From the NCBI GenBank assembly GCA_903859155.1, contig CAIOLO010000014.1, forward strand, positions 1-44,078: a stretch of 44,078 nt of DNA, in the 5' to 3' direction. Made by a program: the position numbers and the translations under genes. Below are positions 7,657 to 15,395 of this stretch, piece after piece. The notes beneath the pieces were generated by a model. That model was not told the DNA's origin. It searched no databases and was given only the letters and a program-made list of their open reading frames with translations. The stretch is from an uncultured beta proteobacterium. Its GTDB lineage: Bacteria; Pseudomonadota; Gammaproteobacteria; Burkholderiales; SG8-39. Each line of letters opens with the position of its first letter. Within the stretch, counting starts at the first letter, position 1.

Positions 7657-8274
7657 TCAAAGCGTGACGATGGTGTTGTGGATGTTCCTGGGGGAAGTGC
7701 CCAGGGCCACCATGGCCCAGCGCTGCTGGTAGTCGCTGCCGACGCGCGCCGAACTGCTGTGCAGCGTGACGTCGGCGTCGCGCTCCGGATCGGGGTCGAA
7801 GAACCCTTGCGCGCGGCGCAGCGTATCGATGTCGGCCGGCTTGCCGGTGAGGAACAGCCAGCCCGGCTTTACCTCGAAAATGTCCTCGGCGTATTCCTTC
7901 AAAATCGGTACCGTGTCTTTTTCCGGCTCGAGCGTGACGGAGTAGAAAAATACATCCTTGCCCATGCGATCACCCAGCAGGTCCTGGACCTTGCGCAGGT
8001 TGGCGTTGGCGGCGGGGCAGCGCCCTTCGGTGCAGCCCACCACAAAAAAGTTCAGCAAAATGATGCGGTCTTGCACCAGGTCGTCGTAAAAGCGCACCTC
8101 CTCGCCGGTGTGCGTGACCAGGGGCACATTCGGCAGGAAGCCCTGCCTGGCTGCGTAGGACAGCGGCCGTGCACCCGCCGCCTGCGCGCAGGCGGCAGCC
8201 AGCGTCGATGCCAGTCCGAGCGTGGCGACGGCGGGGGCCAGCAGCCCCGCGCCAAGAAAGTTTCTGCGGTTCAT
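7657..8274 (-). CDS. SCO1/SenC-like copper chaperone with atypical Cys spacing
   Basis: 205 residues, start supported by AAGGA eight nt before the ATG. The N-terminus MNRRNFLGAG is a twin-arginine-type signal. The thioredoxin-like core follows, with the SCO position reading VGCTEGRCP: C81 and C86 are separated by four residues, whereas SCO proteins have CxxxC. A candidate third ligand is H172 (VTLHSSS). SCO proteins deliver Cu to CuA of cytochrome oxidase or act as thiol reductases. Here the gene is 55 nt downstream of the multicopper oxidase, so loading or redox care of that enzyme is the simplest inference. I rechecked the codons (TGC ACC GAA GGG CGC TGC); the extra residue is in the sequence. 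Confidence 0.85.
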   Translation of the reverse strand: MNRRNFLGAGLLAPAVATLGLASTLAAACAQAAGARPLSYAARQGFLPNVPLVTHTGEEVRFYDDLVQDRIILLNFFVVGCTEGRCPAANANLRKVQDLLGDRMGKDVFFYSVTLEPEKDTVPILKEYAEDIFEVKPGWLFLTGKPADIDTLRRAQGFFDPDPERDADVTLHSSSARVGSDYQQRWAMVALGTSPRNIHNTIVTL

Positions 8275-8329
8275 GTTGTGATCCTTGAAGTTTCAGGTGC
8301 GGGGGTTTGCGGTCAGTGGAGCAGACGAC

Positions 8330-10357
8330 TCAGACGATCTTCCACATGGCCATCATGCCGTGGTCCTCATGCACCACGTTGTGGCAGTGCATGGGGTAGA
8401 TGCCCTTGTAATCGCGGAAGCGCATGCCCGTTTCGATGGTCGCGCTCGGGTCGAGGCGGTACACGTCCTTGCGGCCGGTCTGCAGCGGAGCCGTCGGATC
8501 GGGCTGGGCCGCGCCGTTGTAGCTGAGGATGCGGCCCTCTTCGTAGTGCGGGTGGATCGGATGCGACCAGGAGCCGCCGCCGTTCTTGTGCACCCAGACT
8601 TCGGCAGAGCCTTCCTTGACTTCGTAGGGGGCTGCGTAACGGTCGAACACTGCACCGCTGGCATCCCACACGCCATTGCCACGCCCCCACACCCATTCCT
8701 TGCGCTTGGCGGTGGTGACGACAACCGGATCGGGCAGCGGGCGCAGGGCCATGCCGTTGACGATCTTGGTGCTGGCGTCGGTCAGACCGGGGCGTGCCAC
8801 GTCGACGATGAATTTCAACGCGTCCTGGCCGGTGGTGAGCAGCTTGCCCGAGGGGCCGCGACCGTTGATCTGTTCGCCGCGGTTGGTCATGAAGATCTCG
8901 GTGCCCGGCTTGAACTTGGAGAAGTCGATGATCAGGTCGAAGCGCTCGGCCACGCCCTGCTTGAAGTTGGTCACGTCGACGGCGCGCGGCAACAGGTTGC
9001 CGTCGTTGGCGATCACGGTCATCGGCAGGTAGGTCGAACCCGTGGCGCCCTGGCGCATCCACCACCAGTAGAAGCGGGTCGGGCCGCCGTTGTACATGCG
9101 GATGCGGTACTTGCGCGGCTGCACCTTGAAGAAGGGCTGGATGGTGCCGTTGACGGTGAGCTTGTCGCCGATGGCGCCGTCGAGACACGCCAGCGGGAAG
9201 AAGTCCACGCCCTTCGGGTCGAACTGGCGGTCGTGGAAGAACATCGGCACGTCGAATTCGTAGGGGAAGCTGCCCGCATCCTGCGAATGGGTCGGGAAGC
9301 GCACACCGGTGGTGCCCGCAACCGTTTCGTCGCCGGTGTCGACTTCGTCATAGATCGGGCACGCGGCGAACAGGCCGGCGTACACGTTCTGCGAGGTGAA
9401 GTCGTGCTTGTGGTCATGGAACCAGAGCGAGCCCAGCGCTTCGCGGTAGTCGCCGCGCACGCCGGCCCTGGGCGAAACGAAACCCTGGTTGATACCCGCA
9501 TACAGGTTCGGATAGTGGTGGTCCCAGAACCCGCCCGAGTAGTTGTAGTACAGCGGGCCGCCATCGCTCTCCGAGGGCGTATGGTGGTTGTGCATGTGGG
9601 TGCAGGAGGTCGAGGTGCCGAAGCCGAGCGCGGAGACGGCGTCCTGCGCGGTCGACGGCAGTTCGTTGTACATGCGGATCATGTGCGAGCGGCCATACTT
9701 TTGGCGCAGCACCGGACCCGGCACGCCGGTGATGTTCCCCGCCCTGCCGGTAACGCCGCCGGCGAAGTTGCGCGGCGCAAAACCCCAGGCGAACTGGCCG
9801 GCCGCACCTGCGGGCATTTCGCTGTGCCAGACATGCTTGTGCTGCACTTCGCGGATTTCGTAGAAATCCCTCGGCGCGGCAAGCAGGCCGGCGTTCTTGT
9901 CGGTGCCGTCCCAACCCTGATGGGCGAGATTGGCGTTCGGCGTGGCGTTGGCCAGCTCGGGATGCTCCCGCAGCAGGCGCAGCTTGGAGTCCAGTGCATT
10001 GGTGGGGGCCGCAGTGGGCTTGCCGCCGCGCAGGAACATGCTGTCGGTCAGGCCGGCGACGCTGCCACCGGGCAGGTTTTCGACTGACACCGTGGGTGTT
10101 ATTTCGTACAGGCGCTGGAACGGGTCCTTGAACGGCGTCGTGCGCGGGCTGATCATATCGACGCCCGGAATCGGGCATATCGGTGTGGAAGCGGCATAGG
10201 CTGCGCGCATGCTCAGGCCCGAGATGGGCAGCAGCATGCCGGTGCCGGCGCTCAACACGCCCAGTTTCATCAGATTGCGACGATCGAGGCCCGAGCGCGT
10301 GAGTTCGCGCTGCGTGTCCATCGTCCGCTGAATCAATCTTTCCTGCTTCTTATCCAT
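8330..10357 (-). CDS. Tat-exported multicopper oxidase
   Basis: 675 residues; GAGG precedes the ATG at 10357. R26R27 in LDRRNLMKLG plus a hydrophobic stretch gives a Tat signal, fitting export of a folded, metal-loaded enzyme. All four copper-motif regions are present: HMHNHH (254-259), WFHDHKHDF (H314, H316, H318), HPIHPH (H599, H602, H604) and HCHNVVHEDHGMM (H657-M669). The T1 copper ligands C658, H663 and M668 have the standard spacing, so it should be catalytically complete. At 675 residues it is longer than CueO/CotA-type laccases; the extra length lies mainly before the first copper motif. Substrate is unknown: Cu(I), Mn(II) or phenolics are all possible. It heads an eight-gene operon with maturation and regulatory genes. 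Confidence 0.95.
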   Translation of the reverse strand: MDKKQERLIQRTMDTQRELTRSGLDRRNLMKLGVLSAGTGMLLPISGLSMRAAYAASTPICPIPGVDMISPRTTPFKDPFQRLYEITPTVSVENLPGGSVAGLTDSMFLRGGKPTAAPTNALDSKLRLLREHPELANATPNANLAHQGWDGTDKNAGLLAAPRDFYEIREVQHKHVWHSEMPAGAAGQFAWGFAPRNFAGGVTGRAGNITGVPGPVLRQKYGRSHMIRMYNELPSTAQDAVSALGFGTSTSCTHMHNHHTPSESDGGPLYYNYSGGFWDHHYPNLYAGINQGFVSPRAGVRGDYREALGSLWFHDHKHDFTSQNVYAGLFAACPIYDEVDTGDETVAGTTGVRFPTHSQDAGSFPYEFDVPMFFHDRQFDPKGVDFFPLACLDGAIGDKLTVNGTIQPFFKVQPRKYRIRMYNGGPTRFYWWWMRQGATGSTYLPMTVIANDGNLLPRAVDVTNFKQGVAERFDLIIDFSKFKPGTEIFMTNRGEQINGRGPSGKLLTTGQDALKFIVDVARPGLTDASTKIVNGMALRPLPDPVVVTTAKRKEWVWGRGNGVWDASGAVFDRYAAPYEVKEGSAEVWVHKNGGGSWSHPIHPHYEEGRILSYNGAAQPDPTAPLQTGRKDVYRLDPSATIETGMRFRDYKGIYPMHCHNVVHEDHGMMAMWKIV

Positions 10358-10682
10358 GAAATATTTTCCTCGTTTGAAAATTTGAACGAAACTTCGACGA
10401 TCGCCAACTCTTCGAAATAACCGTGAGCGCTAAACAACGGGGCAAATATTAGTGACGAACGCAAACCGGTCTGTGCAGCCATGGTTGGACTTACAGAGGG
10501 CATGCGTGCGATTTGTGTAACGGCGTGTAACCCCGGGGGGGTGCCGTAATTCGGGCGGTGGCGCCGCAGCAAATCCGCGCGGGACGCGCAGGCGGACCGA
10601 TGGCATCGGCCGAGACAGAGGCAAAGAGTGTGTGTGTCGCAGCGAGATCGCCGCGAAGGCTCAGGTGGTGAATCGCCGCTTG
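10358..10682. other. Regulatory region upstream of the multicopper oxidase
   Basis: About 325 bp without a gene between the oxidase start and the terminator of the upstream two-component operon. It contains the RstA-box-like repeat at 10515-10531 and a possible -10-like TAATAT on the minus strand near 10451. I found no good sigma-54 element in it, although the operon encodes a sigma-54 activator. Confidence 0.6.
10515..10531 (-). promoter_or_regulatory. RstA-box-like direct repeat upstream of multicopper oxidase
   Basis: The minus strand reads GTTACACGCCGTTACAC: two perfect 7-bp half-sites with 10-bp period, typical for OmpR-family dimers. TACA-N4-GTTACA matches the spacing of the E. coli RstA box. 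It is 157 nt before the oxidase ATG and lies just past the end of the rstA-like gene. Binding by that regulator is inferred. Confidence 0.5.
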
Positions 10683-10704
10683 AAAAAGCCCGCTTGCCGC
10701 GGGC
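10683..10704 (-). terminator. Rho-independent terminator of the kinase-regulator operon
   Basis: The minus strand has GCCCGC paired with GCGGGC (6 bp, 5-nt loop) followed by five T, about 35 nt after the RstA-like stop. It separates this operon from the oxidase operon. Confidence 0.8.
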
Positions 10705-10737
10705 CCGAGGGTGTGGAGCCGGCCGCCCCCGGTCCGG

Positions 10738-11445
10738 TCAGTCCCAGTCGCTGCGACTGAACAAATAGCCCTTGCCGCGCACGGTCTTGATGCGCACCGG
10801 GTTTTCCGCATCGTCCCCGAGCGCCTTGCGCAGGCGCGAAATTCGCATGTCGATAGAACGGTTCAGGCCGTCGTGTTCGATGCCGCGCAAGTTGCTGTTG
10901 ATGTCGTCGCGCGAGAGCACGCTGCCGGCCCGGCTCACCAGCAGCCAGAGCAGGTCGAATTCCGCGGTGCTGAAAAACACCTCGGCTTCGTCGAGGCTGA
11001 CGATGCGGGTGGCGCGACTGATGAAAAAACGCCCGAAGCGATACTCGTCGTGACTTTCTCCCGGCGCCTTGCTGACGCGGCGCATGCACGCGGTGAGGTG
11101 CGCGAGTACCACGTGCGGCGTGGCGGGTTTGAGCAGGTAGGCGTCGGCGCCGGAGTCCAACCCCTGCACCTGATCGATATCGTCATCGCGGGCGGTGAGC
11201 ATGATTATCGGACCGTGGTAGCCGGAGCGCACTTCGCGGCACACTTCGAAACCGTCCTTGCCCGGCAGGTTGCAATCGAGCACCACGGCAACGGGTTGCA
11301 TGGCGAGGATGCGTTCCACGGCACGATCGCCGCGCTTCTCCCGTTCCATGAGGAAACCGCGCTTTTCCATGAAACGGATCAGCGTAGCGGCAAAGAGATC
11401 GTCATCTTCGACAACCAATACCGGCTTTCCCTGCGATTGACTCAT
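10738..11445 (-). CDS. OmpR-family response regulator, RstA-like
   Basis: 235 residues. The receiver has VVEDDD, phosphoacceptor D57 (VVLDCNLPGKDG) and K near 107 (LLKPAT). The winged-helix domain strongly recalls E. coli RstA along its whole length: FSTAEFDLLWLLVSRAG, NLRGIEHDGLNRSIDM, ISRLRKALGD and IKTVRGKGYLF. The start ATG overlaps the kinase stop (ATGA), so the two are co-translated. Downstream is a strong terminator and then the oxidase operon, whose upstream region carries an RstA-box-like repeat. The inferred job is direct control of the oxidase operon and the cusF-like gene. I avoid the symbol because its partner kinase is not RstB-like. Confidence 0.92.
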   Translation of the reverse strand: MSQSQGKPVLVVEDDDLFAATLIRFMEKRGFLMEREKRGDRAVERILAMQPVAVVLDCNLPGKDGFEVCREVRSGYHGPIIMLTARDDDIDQVQGLDSGADAYLLKPATPHVVLAHLTACMRRVSKAPGESHDEYRFGRFFISRATRIVSLDEAEVFFSTAEFDLLWLLVSRAGSVLSRDDINSNLRGIEHDGLNRSIDMRISRLRKALGDDAENPVRIKTVRGKGYLFSRSDWD

Positions 11446-14051
11446 GCTGTTTTCGCTTCCGTGTGGTGTTGTTCAAGCCAGGCGCGCAGCGCCTGCGCAG
11501 TATTATCCAGCGCCTCGACGAGGAGCGCAGCGAGCGGCCCGGTGCGGGTCGCGTCGCTCTGGCCTGCCGAGGCAACCAGATCCGCAACCAGCTTCTGTTC
11601 CCGCTCCGCCGCATAGAGCGACCAGGTGCCCTTGAGCAAGTGGGCCTCGGCGGCGATCCCGACGAAGTCCCCTGCCGCCGCGAGTTCGGCCAGGCTGCGC
11701 GCGGTGCGTTCAAATTCCGTCCGGGCGATGGCGGCGATTTCGACAAACAACTCGACGTCGCCCTCCAGTCCCTCGAGCACGCGCGCGAACGGGTGGGCCG
11801 CGCCCGGCGCCGGGGCGGCGGCGCTGATCGGCACGAGCCGGTCTGCGAGCACCCTGGCGATCTCATCGAGCAATGTCTTGGCACTGAATGGTTTGGACAC
11901 ATACCCGTCCATGCCCGCTTCCAAGCAGCGTTCCCGGTCGCCCGTGAGCGCGTGCGCGGTGAGGGCGATAACCGGCACCCGTGCCGCTGCCCCCCCGGAG
12001 GCACGCAACCGCGCCAACGCCTCCAGTCCACTCATGCCCGGCAACTGCAAATCCATCAGCACGACGTCCGGATGCTCGAGTTCGATGAGTTCCAGACCCG
12101 AGGACGCCGATCCGGCTTCGCTCACATAGTGGCCGCGCTTCGAGAGCAGCCGGTTGACGATCAGGCGATTGATCGGATTGTCTTCCACCACCACCACGCG
12201 CAGGCTGCGATCGAGCTGCACCGCATCGTCCACGGGCGCCTGCTGTGGATGAACTGTGCGCTCGCGCAGCTCGAACGGCAATTCGACCAGGAATTCACTT
12301 CCCGCGCCGGCCGGTCTTTCAAACCAGATGCGCCCGTCCATGGCCTCGACGAGCCGTTTGCAGATGGCGAGTCCCAGCCCGGTGCCGCCGTAGACGCGCG
12401 CGATCGATGCGTCGGCCTGCATGAACGGCTGGAAGAGGCGCGCCTGCTGCTGCGGCGCCAAGCCGATACCGCTGTCGCGCACCGAGAAACGCAGCCGCCG
12501 GCTGCGCCCATCGGTCGCCGGCAGCGCGCTGACGCGCAGCACCACCGAGCCGTGCGCGGTGAATTTGATCGCATTGCCGAGCAGATTGACGACAACCTGG
12601 CGCAAGCGTCCGAAATCACCGATCAGGTCATCCTCTATGCCGGCATCATCAATGAAACAAAAGTCCAGCTTTTTCTCCTTCGCGCGCAAGGCCAGCGGCT
12701 TCAAGGCGGCGCCGAGCGATTCCTGCAGATTGAAGGGTTCGCGGACGATCTCAAGGCCGCCCGCCTCGATCTTGGAAAAATCCAGCACGTCGTTGACGAT
12801 ATCCAGCAGGTTGGAGGCCGAACTTTTGGCCAGCGAAAGATAGTCGCGCTGCTCGTCGTTGAGCGGGGTTTCAAGAATGAGGTCGGTCATGCCGATGATG
12901 CCGTTGAGCGGCGTGCGGATTTCGTGGCTCATGTTGGCGAGGAATGCGCTCTTGGCACGATTGGCCGACTCGGCGCGTTCCTGGGCCTTCTTGAGCTCGC
13001 TGATATCGACCCGGAAGCCGACCACGCCGCCATCGGGGGTGCGCCGCTCGGCGATGCGCAGGTAGTGCCCGTCGCCCACCGCCTGCTCGAACACCGAGTT
13101 GGCGCTGCGATGCGCCGCAATACGCTGCGCAATCCATTCTTCTTCGCATCCCATCGCCTCGGGATACTGGCCGCGGCGCACCCCCTCGCGGAGGATGTCC
13201 TCAAAGCGGGCTCCGGGCACGATGAAGTCGGCCGACTTGCGGTAAATCTGCCGGTAGCGCTGGTTGCATATCACCAGTCGGTCATCGGCGTCATACAGCA
13301 CGAAGCCATCCTCCAGCGTTTCGATCGCCGTGATCATGCGCTCGCTGGCGGCTATGAGATCTTCCTTTTGCGTGAGCAGATGCGCCGCCGCACGGCGCAT
13401 CGCGTCGCCGAGCAATTCGAATTCGAGGATGCCGCCCTCGTACATCAGCGGCACGCTTTCGCCGCGCTCGAGCGCACGGGAGAATTCGATGAGTCGCGCC
13501 ACGGTGCGCGCGACCGGCCGCAGGTGGGATTCCAGCAGGAGCAGCCCGATGCCAAGAAGGACGAAAAGAACGATCACGCCGTCGCGCCAGACGTGCCCGC
13601 GCATGGCGGCAAAGCGGCCCTCCGCCGCTATGAGAAGGACGGTGCCGAGCTGCGCGCCTTCGCCGGCAGTTCTGAGCGGGCGCACAATGACTCCGGCCGG
13701 TGCCGGCGGCCCCGCTGTGGAATCGAATTGCGGGACCTCAGCGACGCGATAAGCTCGCAGCAGCGTTGCGCCAACCGGGTCAACGATGCGGATTTCCTCG
13801 ACGCTCGGTGCCTGTATGGCCGCGACCAGCGCCTCCCTGAGGGCAGCGGTGTCGCGCTCCACCACCGGCCGGCTTGCGGCCTGCGCGACCATTGAGGCAA
13901 CGGCAGAGGCGTCGCGCCCAAGCGCGGCGTGAAAGTCCCCGACCGCGTGCGGAACAAGAACGGCGAGAAAGCCCGCCAGCAGCGCCGCGATCGAGAAAGA
14001 CAGGGACAGCGCGCTGCGGAAGTAGAAACTGCGCGACGAAAAGCGCCGCAT
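11442..14051 (-). CDS. Hybrid sensor histidine kinase with receiver and HPt domains
   Basis: 869 residues from the ATG at 14051. I chose it because it overlaps the stop of a leader ORF (TAATG); a GTG at 14183 is in frame but has no ribosome site. Two membrane segments (about 10-30 and 185-205) enclose a periplasmic domain. A PAS domain follows, then H376 ([12 protein letters not shown]), a complete HATPase, a receiver with D667 ([13 protein letters not shown]) and an HPt with H804 (AHLLKGTW). The chain H376-D667-H804 then D57 of the RstA-like regulator is a full phosphorelay. This architecture is like BarA/ArcB, unlike RstB, so an RstA-type output has been joined to a phosphorelay kinase. Confidence 0.93.
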   Translation of the reverse strand: MRRFSSRSFYFRSALSLSFSIAALLAGFLAVLVPHAVGDFHAALGRDASAVASMVAQAASRPVVERDTAALREALVAAIQAPSVEEIRIVDPVGATLLRAYRVAEVPQFDSTAGPPAPAGVIVRPLRTAGEGAQLGTVLLIAAEGRFAAMRGHVWRDGVIVLFVLLGIGLLLLESHLRPVARTVARLIEFSRALERGESVPLMYEGGILEFELLGDAMRRAAAHLLTQKEDLIAASERMITAIETLEDGFVLYDADDRLVICNQRYRQIYRKSADFIVPGARFEDILREGVRRGQYPEAMGCEEEWIAQRIAAHRSANSVFEQAVGDGHYLRIAERRTPDGGVVGFRVDISELKKAQERAESANRAKSAFLANMSHEIRTPLNGIIGMTDLILETPLNDEQRDYLSLAKSSASNLLDIVNDVLDFSKIEAGGLEIVREPFNLQESLGAALKPLALRAKEKKLDFCFIDDAGIEDDLIGDFGRLRQVVVNLLGNAIKFTAHGSVVLRVSALPATDGRSRRLRFSVRDSGIGLAPQQQARLFQPFMQADASIARVYGGTGLGLAICKRLVEAMDGRIWFERPAGAGSEFLVELPFELRERTVHPQQAPVDDAVQLDRSLRVVVVEDNPINRLIVNRLLSKRGHYVSEAGSASSGLELIELEHPDVVLMDLQLPGMSGLEALARLRASGGAAARVPVIALTAHALTGDRERCLEAGMDGYVSKPFSAKTLLDEIARVLADRLVPISAAAPAPGAAHPFARVLEGLEGDVELFVEIAAIARTEFERTARSLAELAAAGDFVGIAAEAHLLKGTWSLYAAEREQKLVADLVASAGQSDATRTGPLAALLVEALDNTAQALRAWLEQHHTEAKTA

Positions 14052-14101
14052 TATTCGCAACGCCCGGAACACGCCCGCTTGCACGCATCTGAAACGTTCA
14101 T
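14051..14101 (-). CDS. Candidate Cys-rich leader peptide coupled to the hybrid kinase
   Basis: A 16-codon ORF encoding MNVSDACKRACSGRCE. Its ATG is preceded by GGAAAGAGG with 5-nt spacing, the best ribosome site in this region, while the kinase start has none of its own. The stop shares one base with the kinase start (TAATG), the arrangement used for translational coupling. Three cysteines are spaced CxxxCxxxC in 16 residues. Short Cys-motif leader peptides that tune downstream copper genes are known in Bordetella and Rhodobacter (CruR/CutF type); I do not claim homology. It could also be a chance ORF or simply a device to set kinase level. Confidence 0.45.
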   Translation of the reverse strand: MNVSDACKRACSGRCE

Positions 14102-14119
14102 CGCGACCTCTTTCCTTGT

Positions 14120-14377
14120 CATCACAGAGCGGCGGCGGATCTACCGTTTTGGTCGATACATCGAAGCGCGGGGCGTCGGCCACGCCGCCGCCGGTTGGCG
14201 AGCAGTCTGAATTATATCCAGACCGTCCACCCCCGCCGCGCCTGCGTTGCCCTTTGCCCGCTTAAACGCCGGTTGCATACCCTCTCACGCCAGTGCCGCC
14301 TCGAGCAGCACCGCCTCCTGTACGCGTTGTGTCACCTCTTGGGACTTTAACCCACGAGAGTGCGTGCAAGCAGGGCG
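14120..14377. other. Intergenic region upstream of the hybrid kinase operon
   Basis: About 260 bp without a convincing gene. It should contain the promoter of the leader-kinase-regulator operon, but I see no strong sigma-70 or sigma-54 element and no copy of the RstA-like repeat. Confidence 0.5.
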
Positions 14378-14412
14378 AAAAAAATCCGGCGGTCTATGAC
14401 GACTGCCGGATT
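14378..14412 (-). terminator. Rho-independent terminator downstream of the small ORF
   Basis: On the minus strand AATCCGGC pairs perfectly with GCCGGATT (8 bp, 14-nt loop) and runs into seven T. It lies about 200 nt after the small ORF stop at 14615, leaving a long 3' untranslated part. Confidence 0.75.
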
Positions 14413-14439
14413 CGAGAGGAAACAGTGAGGAGACCTACT

Positions 14440-14515
14440 TCTGCTACTGCATTGACGACTGCTAGTAAATGACTGCCAACTGCCAACTGCCTGCTACTGC
14501 TACCAACTAAGTACC
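14440..14515. repeat. Low-complexity ACTGC-type short repeats
   Basis: Imperfect repeats of ACTGCCA and CTGCTA (for example ACTGCCAACTGCCAACTGCC) crowd this stretch, followed by a run of GGA triplets near 14555-14572. It lies in the probable 3' untranslated part of the small ORF transcript. I see no coding signal. Confidence 0.6.
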
Positions 14516-14614
14516 GATTAAAAGGTCGAACAGGAACGGAGTAGAGAACCCGGAAGGAGGAGGAGGAGGAGACCGAACCCTGCACCCCGTCCCGTTCGAT
14601 TCTTCAGCCCGGGG

Positions 14615-14818
14615 TCAGCTTTCCATAAGATCGCAGACCCACTCGGGCAAATATTCACGGCGCAATTTGCTTTCGCGCTGCTCGATTTCGATTTTTTCCG
14701 CATCGCCCTTGACCTTGCGTTCCACCGGTTTCGCAACAGCCTGCGCTATTGGCCGGGCGGAATACGCCGGGCCGCTACGGAGAAAGCCGTCACCCTCGTA
14801 TAATGTGCCTGTAGCCAT
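14615..14818 (-). CDS. Small charged hypothetical protein
   Basis: 67 residues, with AAGGA seven nt before the ATG at 14818 and a candidate sigma-70 promoter 48 nt upstream. The N-terminal 25 residues are Gly/Ser/Ala-rich; residues about 30-58 are strongly charged and predicted helical (VERKVKGDAEKIEIEQRESK). No signal peptide, membrane segment or known domain is seen. It sits at the edge of an AT-rich island unlike the rest of the window, so horizontal origin is possible. It has its own terminator and seems an independent unit. Confidence 0.6.
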   Translation of the reverse strand: MATGTLYEGDGFLRSGPAYSARPIAQAVAKPVERKVKGDAEKIEIEQRESKLRREYLPEWVCDLMES

Positions 14819-14865
14819 GATTTTTCCTTTTCGATTTCGCGATTAATATTGCATCGCACAATCAG

Positions 14866-14894
14866 AGAATAGCGGCAATCGACAAGGTATTCAA
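14866..14894 (-). promoter_or_regulatory. Candidate sigma-70 promoter of the small ORF
   Basis: TTGAAT and TATTCT on the minus strand are separated by 17 bp; each matches the consensus hexamer at four of six positions. The ATG lies 48 nt downstream. Confidence 0.5.
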
Positions 14895-15099
14895 ATAATC
14901 AATTTGGATATGAGCTATAGGAAAATCCAATAACAGGCAATATTTCCTTATAAAAACAATACCATATAAAAAATATGGGTAAAGAAACCCAAGGAATCAA
15001 TACTATAGAATAACGATCAGAATTGTAAGCCGGCACTCACATAAATCCAGCTTTCAAGAACTCTTTTGCAAATTGTTGCACAACAGCAATTGCTTTCGA
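14895..15099. other. AT-rich intergenic island
   Basis: Roughly one third GC by eye against about two thirds in the flanks. There is no ORF of note and no recognisable repeat or RNA gene. The AT-rich tract extends to the small ORF promoter and probably marks inserted or relic DNA. Confidence 0.6.
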
Positions 15100-15336
15100 T
15101 CAAGCGACCTTGTCGGCCGTCAGCATCGCACGTATTGAGCCTTCAAAAAACGGCGCCGCTGTAAGAATGCGGTTCTCCGGCGTTCCACCAACGCTCCCGG
15201 TTTCGGCGATATAACGCAGCCAGTCGGGGTTGGAAAACAGTTCCGCGCGGCGCCCGGCGTGGTCGATTCTACGGGTCGAAGCGCCGTCAGTTCTGACGGC
15301 GTAGGCCGGATGGATATGGGAGAATTCGGCGCTCAC
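15100..15336 (-). pseudogene. Truncated NIPSNAP-family remnant
   Basis: A 78-codon frame (GTG start) whose second half, RRAELFSNPDWLRYIAE followed by ENRILTAAPFF, matches the typical C-terminus of NIPSNAP-domain proteins (R..LF.dP.W ... NRIL.pa.F). A complete domain needs about 40 more N-terminal residues, and that place is taken by the start of the divergent hydantoinase-like gene. The section before RRAELF does not align well, which suggests a frameshift. I read it as a truncated relic; it has no clear ribosome site. The assignment is from memory of the family pattern. Confidence 0.45.
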
Positions 15337-15395
15337 CGCCCCGCAAAATTCCGCCTCGAACCGACCTGAGGCGACTCCCTGGAGATAAAGAAACG

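Noticed and set aside
8285-10087. 600-codon plus-strand frame opposite the multicopper oxidase
   Set aside because: The minus strand carries all copper motifs and a Tat signal; the plus frame is a composition artefact rich in His, Val and Arg.
11463-13895. 810-codon plus-strand frame opposite the hybrid kinase
   Set aside because: The kinase domains on the minus strand are complete and the opposite frame has no recognisable domain.
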